Below, in pieces: positions 1 to 7,452 of a stretch of DNA of 14,958 nucleotides. The stretch is from assembly GCA_902489595.1 (NCBI GenBank), contig CABUAS010000043.1, positions 1-14,958 of the forward strand. The letters run 5' to 3'. Positions within the stretch are counted from its first letter, which is position 1, and each line of letters opens with the position of its first letter. The notes below the pieces were generated by a model that did no database searches, was not told the DNA's origin, and saw nothing but the letters and a program-made list of their open reading frames with translations. Made by a program: the position numbers and the translations under genes. Source of the DNA: an uncultured Oscillospiraceae bacterium (GTDB taxonomy: Bacteria; Bacillota; Clostridia; Oscillospirales; Acutalibacteraceae).

Positions 1-176
1 TTGTTTTTTTACAACATCTTTTTATTTTTAGACTTGACTTTTAATAGTTAGTCTCCAATATTGTTTTCAAGTTAAAGATAAATTATTTTTCAGTGTATGT
101 CAATTATTTCGGTAAAACTATAAAGGATTTATGAAAAAATCAAGGAAAACAGAGCATATAATATTTCAATATCATT

Positions 177-203
177 AAAAAAGCCTTTCCATTATGGAAA
201 GAC
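177..203 (-). terminator. Intrinsic terminator downstream of recG
   Basis: Read on the minus strand, a 7-bp stem (CTTTCCA/TGGAAAG at 185-191 and 195-201, three-base loop) is followed by GGC and a run of six T (complement of 177-182). It lies about 105 nt beyond the recG stop, faces the right way, and probably ends the asp23-fakA-recG transcript. On the plus strand no T tract follows, so it is unlikely to work in that direction. Confidence 0.7.
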
Positions 204-239
204 ATATATTGTTGATAAAGCAGTAAGAAATTAAATTAC

Positions 240-261
240 CGTAGGGCACCCCGCCCTACGA
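240..261. repeat. GC-rich intergenic palindrome (REP-like)
   Basis: An 8-bp perfect inverted repeat (CGTAGGGC/GCCCTACG, loop ACCCC) lies in otherwise AT-rich DNA between the recG stop and its terminator. Neither side carries a T tract, so it is not itself a terminator. Its composition differs sharply from the flanks, which suggests a dispersed palindromic repeat of the kind seen between genes in many Clostridia. Only one copy is in the window, so repeat status is inferred. Confidence 0.45.
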
Positions 262-305
262 TAAAATTCTGTTCCATTTCTCGACAGTCTGACGGTGTGT
301 AGAAA

Positions 306-2333
306 TTAATTATTTGCAGTTTTTCTGAACATAGTATTGATTTGATTGAGAATCGGCTGATGCTCGGGCAAATCAAGATTAAAATCCTTTTCGAGGATTT
401 CGTCTGCGCATTTTCTGCACAGTTTAAGCGTTTCCATATCGCCTATCATATCGGCAACCTTTAAATCGGGCAGGCCGTGCTGCCTGTTGCCGAAAAAGTC
501 GCCCGGTCCTCGCTGCTTTAAATCTTCATCGGCAATTTTAAAGCCGTCTGAATATTTTTTCATAATTGCAAGGCGTTCTTTTGATGCTTCGATCTCGCTG
601 TCCGACACAAGAATACAAAAGGACTGCTCTGTCCCTCTGCCTACTCTGCCTCTTAACTGATGAAGCTGTGAAAGCCCGAAACGCTCGGCATTTTCAATAA
701 CCATAATGGTTGCGTTAGGCACATCAACGCCGACCTCAACAACTGTTGTGGAAATCAGAATTTTAACATCGCCGTCTGAAAACGATTTCATAATTTTTTC
801 CTTGTCGGCGGCTTTCATTTTGCCGTGCAGAATTCCGATGTTATAGCCTTTGAATGCAGTGTTTGCGAGTTCCTCGGCATACTGAACGGCAGGGATTAAA
901 TCGGTTTCGCCCTCTTCAACAAGGCTGCATACAATGTATGCCTGCCTGCCGCTGTCAACTGCATTTCTGATAAACTTGTAAATTCTCTGATGGTAAGATG
1001 AATTAACAACGTCGGTGCGTATTTTCTGCCTGCCCGGGGGCAGTTCATTTAAAACGGAAATATCAAGATCGCCGTAAATCATCAGAGCCAGCGTTCTCGG
1101 AATCGGTGTTGCGCTCATAACGATTGTGTGTACGTTTTTGCCTTTTGATGACAGAGCACTGCGCTGATTAACGCCGAAACGGTGCTGCTCGTCGGTGATT
1201 ACAAGTGCAAGATTTTTGAATTCAACATCGTTCTGAATCAGTGCGTGCGTGCCGATGACAAGGTCAATTTCACCGTTTGCAAGGCTTGATTTTATCAGCC
1301 TTTTTTCTTTTGCGGGCGTACTTCCCGTTATCAGTGCAATTCTGAAATCGGTATTTTCAAGCAGTGATGAAAGTGTTTCAAAATGCTGTGCGGCAAGTAT
1401 TTCCGTAGGTGCCATAAGCGCACACTGAAAGCCGTTTTTTACTGCCGAATATATTGCTCCGCCTGCCACGGCTGTTTTGCCGCTGCCCACATCGCCCTGA
1501 ATAAGTCTGTTCATAGGGTAACCCTTTTTCATATCGGCAATGCAGTCGGCTATTGCATTTTTCTGTGCATTTGTCGGTGAAAACGGTAACAGTGAGAAAT
1601 ATTCTTTTGTGAAATCGTCGGTTATAATCAGGTCTGTCTTTTCTCTGTTTCTGCTTTTCAGCTTTAATAATCCGAGCTGTAAAATAAGCAGCTCTTCAAA
1701 AACAAGCCTTTTTCTTGCTTTGTCAAGGCTTTCAAAGTCATTCGGAAAATGAATCTGCCTGATTGCAAAATCAAGAGAGCAAAGGCCGTATTTTTCTATA
1801 ATGTATTTCGGCAGTGTTTCGGCAAATTCAGGCAGACTGTCAAGCGCGGTTTTTATAACGTTTAAAATGGCTTTGGAACTCAGTTTTTCAGTGGCTGGGT
1901 AAATTGGGTGAATGCCGATATTATCCTCTGCTTTTTCAATTTTAGGCGAACTCATTTCAGCGTAAGTCAGCGCTTTTGTGATTTTGCCGAACAGAATGTA
2001 ATCATTAAATTCTTTAAGCGATTTTGCAAGAAATTTGTTGTTGAATATTGTAACCTTAATTGTGGTTTTTCCGTCTGTAAAACTGCATTTGTAAAGGGTC
2101 ATTCCTTTTCTTACCCTGTGCTCGTAAACAGGCGTTATCAGCGTTGCTTTTATGCATACTTCAGTATTATCAGTGCAGTCGGCAACAGTCATTTCCTTTG
2201 ACCAGTCCTGATAATTTCTCGGAAAATAGCGCACAAGTGAGCCAATATCGGAAATGCCGAGCTTTCTGAAAAGCTCGGCTCTTTTTTCTCCAACACCTTT
2301 AATGAATTTTATATCATCATTAAGATTAATCAT
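306..2333 (-). CDS. recG: ATP-dependent DNA helicase RecG
   Basis: RecG is a superfamily 2 double-stranded DNA translocase that regresses stalled replication forks and branch-migrates recombination intermediates in the cytoplasm. The 675-residue length fits the family (about 680). The N-terminal wedge/OB domain covers roughly residues 60-145. Walker A GDVGSGKT is at 280-287, the DEQH box at 381-384, and SATPIPRT (motif III) at 408-415. A LRGRVGRG motif VI lies in the C-terminal helicase domain, followed by the RecG-type C-terminal element. The ATG is 2 nt past the fakA stop, with GGAG overlapping the end of fakA, so the two are translationally coupled. Linkage of yloU-yloV with recG is also known from Bacillus. 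No frameshift or missing motif was seen. Confidence 0.97.
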   Translation of the reverse strand: MINLNDDIKFIKGVGEKRAELFRKLGISDIGSLVRYFPRNYQDWSKEMTVADCTDNTEVCIKATLITPVYEHRVRKGMTLYKCSFTDGKTTIKVTIFNNKFLAKSLKEFNDYILFGKITKALTYAEMSSPKIEKAEDNIGIHPIYPATEKLSSKAILNVIKTALDSLPEFAETLPKYIIEKYGLCSLDFAIRQIHFPNDFESLDKARKRLVFEELLILQLGLLKLKSRNREKTDLIITDDFTKEYFSLLPFSPTNAQKNAIADCIADMKKGYPMNRLIQGDVGSGKTAVAGGAIYSAVKNGFQCALMAPTEILAAQHFETLSSLLENTDFRIALITGSTPAKEKRLIKSSLANGEIDLVIGTHALIQNDVEFKNLALVITDEQHRFGVNQRSALSSKGKNVHTIVMSATPIPRTLALMIYGDLDISVLNELPPGRQKIRTDVVNSSYHQRIYKFIRNAVDSGRQAYIVCSLVEEGETDLIPAVQYAEELANTAFKGYNIGILHGKMKAADKEKIMKSFSDGDVKILISTTVVEVGVDVPNATIMVIENAERFGLSQLHQLRGRVGRGTEQSFCILVSDSEIEASKERLAIMKKYSDGFKIADEDLKQRGPGDFFGNRQHGLPDLKVADMIGDMETLKLCRKCADEILEKDFNLDLPEHQPILNQINTMFRKTANN

Positions 2334-2335
2334 TT

Positions 2336-3994
2336 TTACTCCACTGAAATTATAAAGTAATAAATCGGTTGGCCTCCGTTTACGAGGCTGATGTCTATAT
2401 CGTCACCGTATTTACTGCGAAGTTTCTGCTCAACGGCAAGTGCAGTTTCTTCTTCAACACCCTCACCGTAAATGATGGTAACAAGGCTTGTCTGATTCCT
2501 TTTAAACAGTCTGTCGGCGGATTTGAAGGCAATGTCGGCAATATCGTCACCAAGGAATCTGATTTTGCCGTTGCAAAGACCCATAATTTCGCCTTCTTTA
2601 ACGGGTCTGCCGTCAACCTCACTGTCTCTTGCGGCAAAGGTAACCTGAGCCGTCGCCACATTTTCTGCGGCCTCCATCATATTCATCTGGTTTGAATCGG
2701 TGTCTTCGCATTCGTCAAACATAAGCATTGCCGAAATGCCTTGCGGAATTGTTTTTGTCTGCAAAACACGCACGTCTCTGTCGCTTGCAAGCGGAATTGC
2801 CTGCTCTGCCGCCATAATGATGTTTTTGTTGTTCGGAAGTACAAAAACCGTTTTGGCAGGAGTTGCCATAATTGCGTTCAGAATATCATCTGTAGACGGG
2901 TTCATGGTCTGACCGCCGCTTACAACAATATCTGCACCTATGTCCTTAAACAGCTCCGAAAGTCCGTCGCCTGCACAAACCGTAACAAAGCCGTAGTCAT
3001 TTACAGGCTCAACTGACGGCATAATCGGAATTTCCCCGTCTTTAACACCCTCGTCTGCATTTCTGTGCTGATAGCGCATATTATCTATTTTAATGTTGAT
3101 TAACTGACCGTATTTGAGAGCCGCCTGAATAACATTGCCCGGTTCGTTTGAATGAACGTGGACTTTAATAATATCGTTGTCGTCAACAACTACTACGCAG
3201 TCGCCGATTGATTCAAGGTAAGCACGGAGTTTGAGAGGGTCTTTGCCTTCGGTGTTTTTTGATTTTTCAATAAGAAATTCCGAGCAGTAGCCGAATTCAA
3301 TGTCGTCAGATGCGTCGGCAACCGTTTTCTTGCTTGGTGTTGAAACAGGTGTAACGGCTGTGCCGTCAAGCGGCTGAACGATTGCATTATTGTCAAACAC
3401 GCTTTCAAAGCCCTGCAAAATAAGTACGAATCCCTGACCGCCTGCGTCAACAACGCCTGCTTTTTTCAGAACGGGCAGAAGTTCGGGCGTTTTTGCGAGT
3501 GCTTCTTTAGCAGATGTCAGTGCGGCAAAAGCAACTTCAAGCGGGTCGTCATTTGCTTTAAGCATTTCGGCAGCACCCTCAGATGCTTCTCTTACAACGG
3601 TAAGAATTGTGCCTTCGGTCGGTTTCATAACTGCCTTGTAAGCGGCGTCGGTACCCTCTTTAAAAGCGGTTGCTATTGCCTTGCCGTCGGCAGTGTCAAG
3701 ACCTTTGAAAGCTTTTGAAAATCCACGAAAGATAAGCGAAAGAATAACGCCGCTGTTGCCCCTTGCACCTCTGAGAAGTGCAGACGCACAGCGTGATGAC
3801 GCCTCTGAAATTGTGCAGTCATCGTCAAGCACTGCCATTTCTTTTGCGGCGGCGCCTATTGTCATACTCATATTTGTTCCCGTATCACCGTCGGGAACAG
3901 GGAAGATATTAAGAGCGTCAACAGCCTGTCTGCTGTTTGAAATATTATTTGATGCGGAAATTATTCCGTCTCGAAACATTTTTCCCGTAATCAT
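2336..3994 (-). CDS. fakA: Fatty acid kinase subunit FakA (YloV, DAK2 domain)
   Basis: FakA phosphorylates fatty acids presented by FakB (DegV-family) proteins, so that exogenous acyl chains can enter phospholipid synthesis. The 552 residues match the family. The N-terminal DhaL/DAK2 kinase domain shows the Mg-ATP signature NIFPVPDGDTGTN at 29-41, RGARGNSG at 75-82 and VVDAGGQG at 181-188. A middle domain contains HVHSNEPG at 279-286. The C-terminal FakA/YloV domain carries GGQTMNPST at 360-368. The gene sits between asp23 and recG, as in yloU-yloV clusters. AAAGGAG lies about 13 nt before the ATG, slightly far but the only good site. No fakB partner is in the window. Older annotation calls this family dihydroxyacetone kinase-like; the FakA role is known for the family and inferred here. 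Confidence 0.92.
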   Translation of the reverse strand: MITGKMFRDGIISASNNISNSRQAVDALNIFPVPDGDTGTNMSMTIGAAAKEMAVLDDDCTISEASSRCASALLRGARGNSGVILSLIFRGFSKAFKGLDTADGKAIATAFKEGTDAAYKAVMKPTEGTILTVVREASEGAAEMLKANDDPLEVAFAALTSAKEALAKTPELLPVLKKAGVVDAGGQGFVLILQGFESVFDNNAIVQPLDGTAVTPVSTPSKKTVADASDDIEFGYCSEFLIEKSKNTEGKDPLKLRAYLESIGDCVVVVDDNDIIKVHVHSNEPGNVIQAALKYGQLINIKIDNMRYQHRNADEGVKDGEIPIMPSVEPVNDYGFVTVCAGDGLSELFKDIGADIVVSGGQTMNPSTDDILNAIMATPAKTVFVLPNNKNIIMAAEQAIPLASDRDVRVLQTKTIPQGISAMLMFDECEDTDSNQMNMMEAAENVATAQVTFAARDSEVDGRPVKEGEIMGLCNGKIRFLGDDIADIAFKSADRLFKRNQTSLVTIIYGEGVEEETALAVEQKLRSKYGDDIDISLVNGGQPIYYFIISVE

Positions 3995-4012
3995 TGAATA
4001 GAATAATCTCCT

Positions 4013-4369
4013 TTAATTTATTGCGTCTACAAAAACATTGACATTTGCTACTTTAAGGTCTGTTACAGATTCAACAGTGTAGCGCACTTTGTTTGTAATA
4101 CTGTCTGCAATAGCGCTGATATTAACACCGTATGAAACAGAAATGTGCAAATCAATATTAAGAGCACCGTTTACACTTTTAACAGTTACACCCTGATCTG
4201 AATTGTCAATATCAACTCTGTTTTTAATTATTGCTTTAATACTCTGCATCGGGTTTGCAGTAACCATGCCTGTAACGCCGAAACAGGACTGTGCAACTTT
4301 GCCGACCAGTTTCTGAAAATAATTGTTTGTTATTTCAATATAGCCGTTCGGGTTTTCAAATTTAACCAT
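4013..4369 (-). CDS. Asp23/Gls24 family envelope stress protein (YloU-like)
   Basis: This is a small cytoplasmic Asp23/Gls24-type protein of 118 residues. Family members are membrane-associated or stress-linked proteins found just before fakA. The first residues (MVKFENPNGYIEITNNYF) and the central alternating V/I pattern around GVTVKSVNGALNIDLHISVSYG match the family's beta-rich core. I chose the ATG at 4369 rather than an in-frame ATG six codons upstream, because ACGGAGG sits 7 nt before 4369 and would lie inside the longer reading. It is followed by fakA after 18 nt, and it is preceded by its own promoter at 4436-4464. A precise molecular role is not established for this family member. Confidence 0.88.
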   Translation of the reverse strand: MVKFENPNGYIEITNNYFQKLVGKVAQSCFGVTGMVTANPMQSIKAIIKNRVDIDNSDQGVTVKSVNGALNIDLHISVSYGVNISAIADSITNKVRYTVESVTDLKVANVNVFVDAIN

Positions 4370-4435
4370 AAATGAACCTCCGTTCATTGATTTTAAGAAA
4401 ATGTCTGATTTTATATAATTGTATATAACAGATTA

Positions 4436-4464
4436 ATTATATTACATTTGAAAGTATATATCAA
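4436..4464 (-). promoter_or_regulatory. Sigma-A-type promoter of asp23-fakA-recG
   Basis: On the minus strand, TTGATA (4459-4464) and a perfect TATAAT (4436-4441) are separated by 17 nt. The predicted start is near 4429, giving a leader of about 60 nt before asp23. No convincing terminator is visible between the solute-binding protein gene and this site, so read-through from upstream is possible. Confidence 0.6.
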
Positions 4465-4502
4465 TAGATAAAATATTAAATCTTTTTATCGGCTTCAGCG
4501 GT

Positions 4503-5999
4503 CTATTTCCCTGCGAAATACCAGTTTTCAATATTGCCGAAATAGTCTGTATCGGTGCTTTGAACATCGCCGCTCATTGCTTTTGAAAAGCATACCATTC
4601 CTTTTCTGTAAATAAGCGGAACATAAGGCATTTCATTTGAAAAGGCAAGCAGAAAACTGCCGAGTTCAGCATCGCCGTTCAGATAATCGTAATATTCATA
4701 TGATGTTTCACCGTCAATGTCAATGCCGTATTTCGCCGTGCCTGCGTTTGTGAAAAACGCATTAAGGTTCATATCGTTTGTAAGTTTTATTTCGCCGATG
4801 TAAAGGTTAAAATTTTCGTTTATAATATAATTTGCATATTCATCAAAGCCTGCCTCAACAATATTTACATAAAATCCTGCACTTTCAAGCTGCTGCTTTA
4901 CAAGTTTTGCACAGGCAAGGCGGTCGGTGTTATTATTATTTACAAGCAAGTTTAAAGACAGGTCTGAAATTCCGCTTTGTGCGATCGCCTGTTTTGCGGC
5001 ATTAATATCTGCCTCTTTTTCAAAAAGTTTTGTTTGTGACAGTTCAAACTGCGGATTGAAAACGGAAGATGCACTTTGTGCAAAATTGCCGTAAGCGCTT
5101 TTTACAAGCACTTCACGGTCAACTGCAAGCGAAATGGCTTTTCTTATATAAGCATTTGAAGTTGCCCCGCTTTTATTGTTTATTCCGATGTAAACCAAGT
5201 TATTCATATTCACAAGTTTTTTGCCTGCGCTGATTTTTTTTGATGAATATTTGCTTAAATCACGGAATGCAAAACTGATGTTGCCTATGTTTACGGCATT
5301 GTCAATCGAGTCAAGAGAAGTTATGTTTTCAAGATGAATTGTTGTGATTTTAGGCGCAAAACCTACCTTTTCTTTGTTTGCTTTCAAAACAATATCGCTG
5401 TTTTCGTAGTCGTAATAATATCTTCCGCTGCCAACGGGAAAGCCGCTTTGGCTCTCATCTTTTGCCACAATGGGGAAGGTGAGCAGATTGTGTGCATACG
5501 GGTTTGCATATTCAAGTTTAAATGTTACGGTGCTTGCTGAATCGACACTGCACGAGGCTATGCCTGCAAGAGTGTTTTCCCAGTATTCAGATTTTTTTGC
5601 ATTGTCAAACGAGCGTTCAATATCGTCTGCCGTAATTGTTTCACCATTTGTGAATTTTATTCCGCTTGTTATGGCAATATTAAGTGTTTTGGGGTCTGAA
5701 TAACTGTAACTTGATGCAATGTTCAGTGCTGATTTGTAGTTTTCGTCAAGTGTAAACAGGCTTTCAAATACAAGTTGGCATAAAACCTGATTATTTTGTG
5801 TTTTTGCGTCAAACGGGTTAAGACTGTCCGACTGTGTGTAACTGAGTTTGAAAGTAGTATTGTCCTCGGTAATGTTCAGTGTGTCCTCATTTACAACCTG
5901 CGCTGTCGTTGTTTCGGGTTCGGGATTTTCAGCCGAACACGCTGTGAATATTGTTATAATTATGGTTAATGATAAAATGATTGCAAAAATTTTTTTCAT
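4503..5999 (-). CDS. ABC transporter solute-binding lipoprotein, family 5 (peptide/nickel type)
   Basis: This is a predicted extracellular lipoprotein of 498 residues that would deliver an oligopeptide-like ligand to an ABC importer. A lipoprotein signal peptide is clear: MKK, a hydrophobic core, then the lipobox FTAC with the lipidated cysteine at 21. An acidic/Thr-rich tether (to about residue 42) precedes the SBP_bac_5 fold. That fold contains a 'DSLNPFDAKTQNNQVLCQLVFESL' type start near residue 57 and a family-typical segment on ligand-binding strands (IRKAISLAVDREVLV, about 283-297). It follows ymdB by 2 nt with AGGAG inside the ymdB end, so the two are coupled. No permease or ATPase gene accompanies it, so the transporter partner must be elsewhere. 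Ligand specificity cannot be read from the sequence. Confidence 0.88.
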   Translation of the reverse strand: MKKIFAIILSLTIIITIFTACSAENPEPETTTAQVVNEDTLNITEDNTTFKLSYTQSDSLNPFDAKTQNNQVLCQLVFESLFTLDENYKSALNIASSYSYSDPKTLNIAITSGIKFTNGETITADDIERSFDNAKKSEYWENTLAGIASCSVDSASTVTFKLEYANPYAHNLLTFPIVAKDESQSGFPVGSGRYYYDYENSDIVLKANKEKVGFAPKITTIHLENITSLDSIDNAVNIGNISFAFRDLSKYSSKKISAGKKLVNMNNLVYIGINNKSGATSNAYIRKAISLAVDREVLVKSAYGNFAQSASSVFNPQFELSQTKLFEKEADINAAKQAIAQSGISDLSLNLLVNNNNTDRLACAKLVKQQLESAGFYVNIVEAGFDEYANYIINENFNLYIGEIKLTNDMNLNAFFTNAGTAKYGIDIDGETSYEYYDYLNGDAELGSFLLAFSNEMPYVPLIYRKGMVCFSKAMSGDVQSTDTDYFGNIENWYFAGK

Positions 6000-6001
6000 T
6001 T

Positions 6002-6775
6002 TTATCTCCTGAAAATTTCTGTATTTACGGTTTTGCCGGTTTTGCCGTCAATTTCAAAAACGCAGCCTTCGATTGTGCACGGTCCGTCGTCATTTTTAAA
6101 TCTTACGGGAAGACCTGTTTTCATTTTTTCAATGGCACGCTCGGGTGAAACGCCTAAAACAGAGTGGTAAGGTCCGGTCATTCCGATGTCGGAAATGTAG
6201 CCCGTGCCGTTCGGTAAAATCTGATTGTCGCTCGTCTGCACGTGCGTGTGCGTTCCGAAAACAGCCGAAACTCTGCCGTCAACATAAAATCCGAAAGCCT
6301 TTTTTTCACCCGTTGCCTCGCCGTGAAAATCAATGATTATAATTGTTGCACCGTGCGATTTTGCGTCGTCAATAAGGCTGTTAATAATGTCAAACGGGTT
6401 GCGGTGCGGCTCAAGGAAAGCAATGCCCTGAAGATTTATAACCGCCGCAGTTGCAAAGCCTTTGTCTATATATGCAATGCCCCTGCCGGGCGCAGTTGCG
6501 TGATAGTTCGCAGGGCGGATAATGTATTCGTTTCTGTCAAGATAATCGTAAATTTCAGACCGCCTTAAAGCGTGGTTGCCGAGCGTTATAACGTCTGCAC
6601 CTGCGCTGAAAATCGTGTCGGCTGACAGGGGAGTGATTCCGTTTCCTACTGCGGAATTTTCACCGTTAACGATTGTAATGTCTGCGCTGAATTCTTTTTT
6701 GATTTGGGGAAGTTTCTTCAGCAGATAATCGCACCCCTGCTTTGAAACCACATCGCCGATAGTAAGTATTTTCAA
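6002..6775 (-). CDS. ymdB: YmdB family metallophosphoesterase (2',3'-cyclic nucleotide phosphodiesterase type)
   Basis: YmdB-family enzymes are dinuclear metal phosphodiesterases. In Bacillus, YmdB hydrolyses cyclic nucleotides and influences biofilm/motility decisions. The 257 residues fit the family. Metal ligands are visible in order: D8 (GDVV), E39-N40 (NGENS), N67-H68 (LGNH), H151 (DFHGEATGEK), and H176/H178 (GTHTHVQTSD). The start is TTG at 6775: the family begins M-[KR]-I-L-x-I-G-D-V exactly here, and no in-frame ATG lies nearby. The ribosome binding site (GGTG about 8 nt upstream) is weak. It is the first gene of a two-gene unit with the solute-binding protein, behind the promoter at 6815-6843. 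The family often neighbours rny; that gene is not in this window. Confidence 0.92.
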   Translation of the reverse strand: MKILTIGDVVSKQGCDYLLKKLPQIKKEFSADITIVNGENSAVGNGITPLSADTIFSAGADVITLGNHALRRSEIYDYLDRNEYIIRPANYHATAPGRGIAYIDKGFATAAVINLQGIAFLEPHRNPFDIINSLIDDAKSHGATIIIIDFHGEATGEKKAFGFYVDGRVSAVFGTHTHVQTSDNQILPNGTGYISDIGMTGPYHSVLGVSPERAIEKMKTGLPVRFKNDDGPCTIEGCVFEIDGKTGKTVNTEIFRR

Positions 6776-6814
6776 AATAACACCGATTCTAATAATTTTT
6801 TATGAATTAAGGTC

Positions 6815-6843
6815 ATTATACAATAAAATTTGCACAAAAACAA
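6815..6843 (-). promoter_or_regulatory. Promoter of ymdB and solute-binding protein gene
   Basis: On the minus strand, TTGTTT (6838-6843), a 17-nt spacer and a perfect TATAAT (6815-6820) give a predicted start near 6808 and a leader of about 33 nt before the TTG codon. It is divergent from the tRNA promoter, with about 30 bp between the two -35 boxes. Confidence 0.6.
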
Positions 6844-6873
6844 TAAATAAAGCATCTTTCTTTAAAATTATAC

Positions 6874-6901
6874 TTGACAAATTTTTTCTTTTGGTTATAA
6901 T
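6874..6901 (+). promoter_or_regulatory. Consensus promoter of the tRNA-Gln gene
   Basis: A perfect TTGACA (6874-6879) and a perfect TATAAT (6896-6901) are separated by 16 nt. This is a strong stable-RNA style promoter, with a start near 6908 and a leader of about 55 nt to be removed by tRNA processing. In that leader, CTGAGAAATT (6911-6920) can pair with AATTTTTCAG (6929-6938). Confidence 0.75.
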
Positions 6902-6962
6902 TATTATGCACTGAGAAATTATGTGCACAATTTTTCAGCACACGGTGTAAAAAATTTGATAT

Positions 6963-7036
6963 AGAGGTATAGTGTAACGGTAACACTCCGGACTCTGACT
7001 CCGTCATTTAAGGTTCGAATCCTTATACCTCTGCCA
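6963..7036 (+). tRNA. tRNA-Gln (anticodon CUG)
   Basis: A full cloverleaf can be folded. The 7-bp acceptor pairs 6963-6969 with 7026-7032, followed by G and an encoded CCA (7034-7036). The 4-bp D stem pairs 6972-6975 with 6983-6986, around a loop containing GG. The anticodon loop is CTCTGAC with CTG at 6995-6997, preceded by T33 and followed by A37. The 5-bp T stem pairs 7009-7013 with 7021-7025 around TTCGAAT. The outermost anticodon-stem pair (6988/7004) is C-T, a small irregularity. CUG decodes glutamine, and the loop context matches bacterial tRNA-Gln. Confidence 0.95.
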
Positions 7037-7045
7037 TAACTAAAA

Positions 7046-7080
7046 AGCCTACATAGAACACGCTATGTGGGCTTTTTTCT
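7046..7080 (+). terminator. Terminator of tRNA-Gln
   Basis: An 11-bp stem (7046-7056 with 7063-7073, one G-T pair, six-base loop) is followed by TTTTTTCTTG. It begins 10 nt after the CCA end and defines a monocistronic tRNA transcript. Confidence 0.85.
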
Positions 7081-7118
7081 TGTTTTTTGAACTGTTGGGG
7101 ACTATGCTGAATTATGCG

Positions 7119-7151
7119 GTAGGTAACAAGTAGGAAACAGGTAGGTAACAA
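7119..7151. repeat. Three tandem 11-bp repeats
   Basis: The units are GTAGGTAACAA (7119-7129), GTAGGAAACAG (7130-7140) and GTAGGTAACAA (7141-7151). The first and third are identical, and the middle one differs at two positions. They are exactly contiguous and lie at the 3' end of the S24 remnant. The 11-bp unit shifts the reading frame and could have caused or followed the loss of the gene's end. Confidence 0.8.
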
Positions 7152-7337
7152 ATATTTTTGAAAAATTCGCCATCAACAAGGCAAGCAGCAATTTCACCGT
7201 TTTCAACTTGCGGTTGTTCTCTTATGTAAACAATGTCACCATCATATATTCTTGCATTTATCATACTGTCACCTTCACACAGTATACTTATTGGGTAGCC
7301 TTTTATTATGAGCATGGCGAATAACAAGGTTCTCGGG

Positions 7338-7370
7338 ACCCATTCAAAATCTTTGATTTTGTAAATGGGT
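7338..7370. repeat. Imperfect 14-bp hairpin inside the S24 remnant
   Basis: ACCCATT pairs with AATGGGT, and directly inside it CAAAATC pairs with GATTTTG. The loop is three bases and there is a 2-nt bulge (TA, 7362-7363). No T tract follows on either strand. It lies in the N-terminal part of the remnant that does not match S24 proteins, so it may mark inserted or rearranged DNA. Confidence 0.5.
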
Positions 7371-7407
7371 GAGGTTCTTATATTGTTCGTCATCAAAATT
7401 TGAGGTG

Positions 7408-7443
7408 GGGGTACTGTATATTTTGCAGTACCCCTGCTTTTTT
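7408..7443 (+). terminator. Intrinsic terminator upstream of the pst promoter
   Basis: A perfect 9-bp stem (GGGGTACTG/CAGTACCCC at 7408-7416 and 7426-7434, nine-base loop) is followed by TGC and six T. It points along the plus strand although no plus-strand gene lies between the tRNA terminator and this site. It probably insulates the phosphate operon from read-through, or is left from a lost gene. Confidence 0.7.
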
Positions 7444-7452
7444 ATTGCAATG

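Larger units (their letters stand above)
7112..7396 (-). pseudogene. Remnant of LexA/S24-type peptidase domain
   Basis: The 94-codon frame contains an unmistakable part of a LexA/UmuD-like S24 self-cleavage domain: GDSMINARIYDGDIVYIR with the nucleophile-type serine in GDSM, then VENGEIAACLVDGE. It lacks a DNA-binding domain. Its first 35 residues do not fit the family, and the end breaks off just before the conserved segment that supplies the catalytic lysine (normally about GEATLKR). The terminal residues are read from the 11-bp tandem repeats at 7119-7151, whose unit is not a multiple of three. No Shine-Dalgarno precedes the ATG codons. I read it as a decayed fragment of a phage- or element-type repressor or LexA paralogue, not a functional gene. 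A small moonlighting protein cannot be excluded. Confidence 0.7.

Noticed and set aside
30..54. Imperfect inverted repeat (GACT...AGTC) near the window start
   Set aside because: Short, bulged and AT-rich; pairing is no better than expected in this composition.
131..178. 15-codon plus-strand frame with AAAGGA just upstream
   Set aside because: Very short, poorly spaced ribosome site, lysine-rich chance composition, and it runs into the minus-strand terminator of recG.
2369..2695. 108-codon plus-strand frame antisense to fakA
   Set aside because: No recognisable domain or start signal; explained by codon bias of fakA.
4484..4502. Possible terminator after the solute-binding protein gene (around GGCTTCAGC)
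   Set aside because: The stem is only three or four pairs and no T tract follows on the minus strand.
7119..7151. CRISPR array or plasmid iterons
   Set aside because: Only three contiguous 11-bp units without spacers, no cas or rep gene, and chromosomal housekeeping context.
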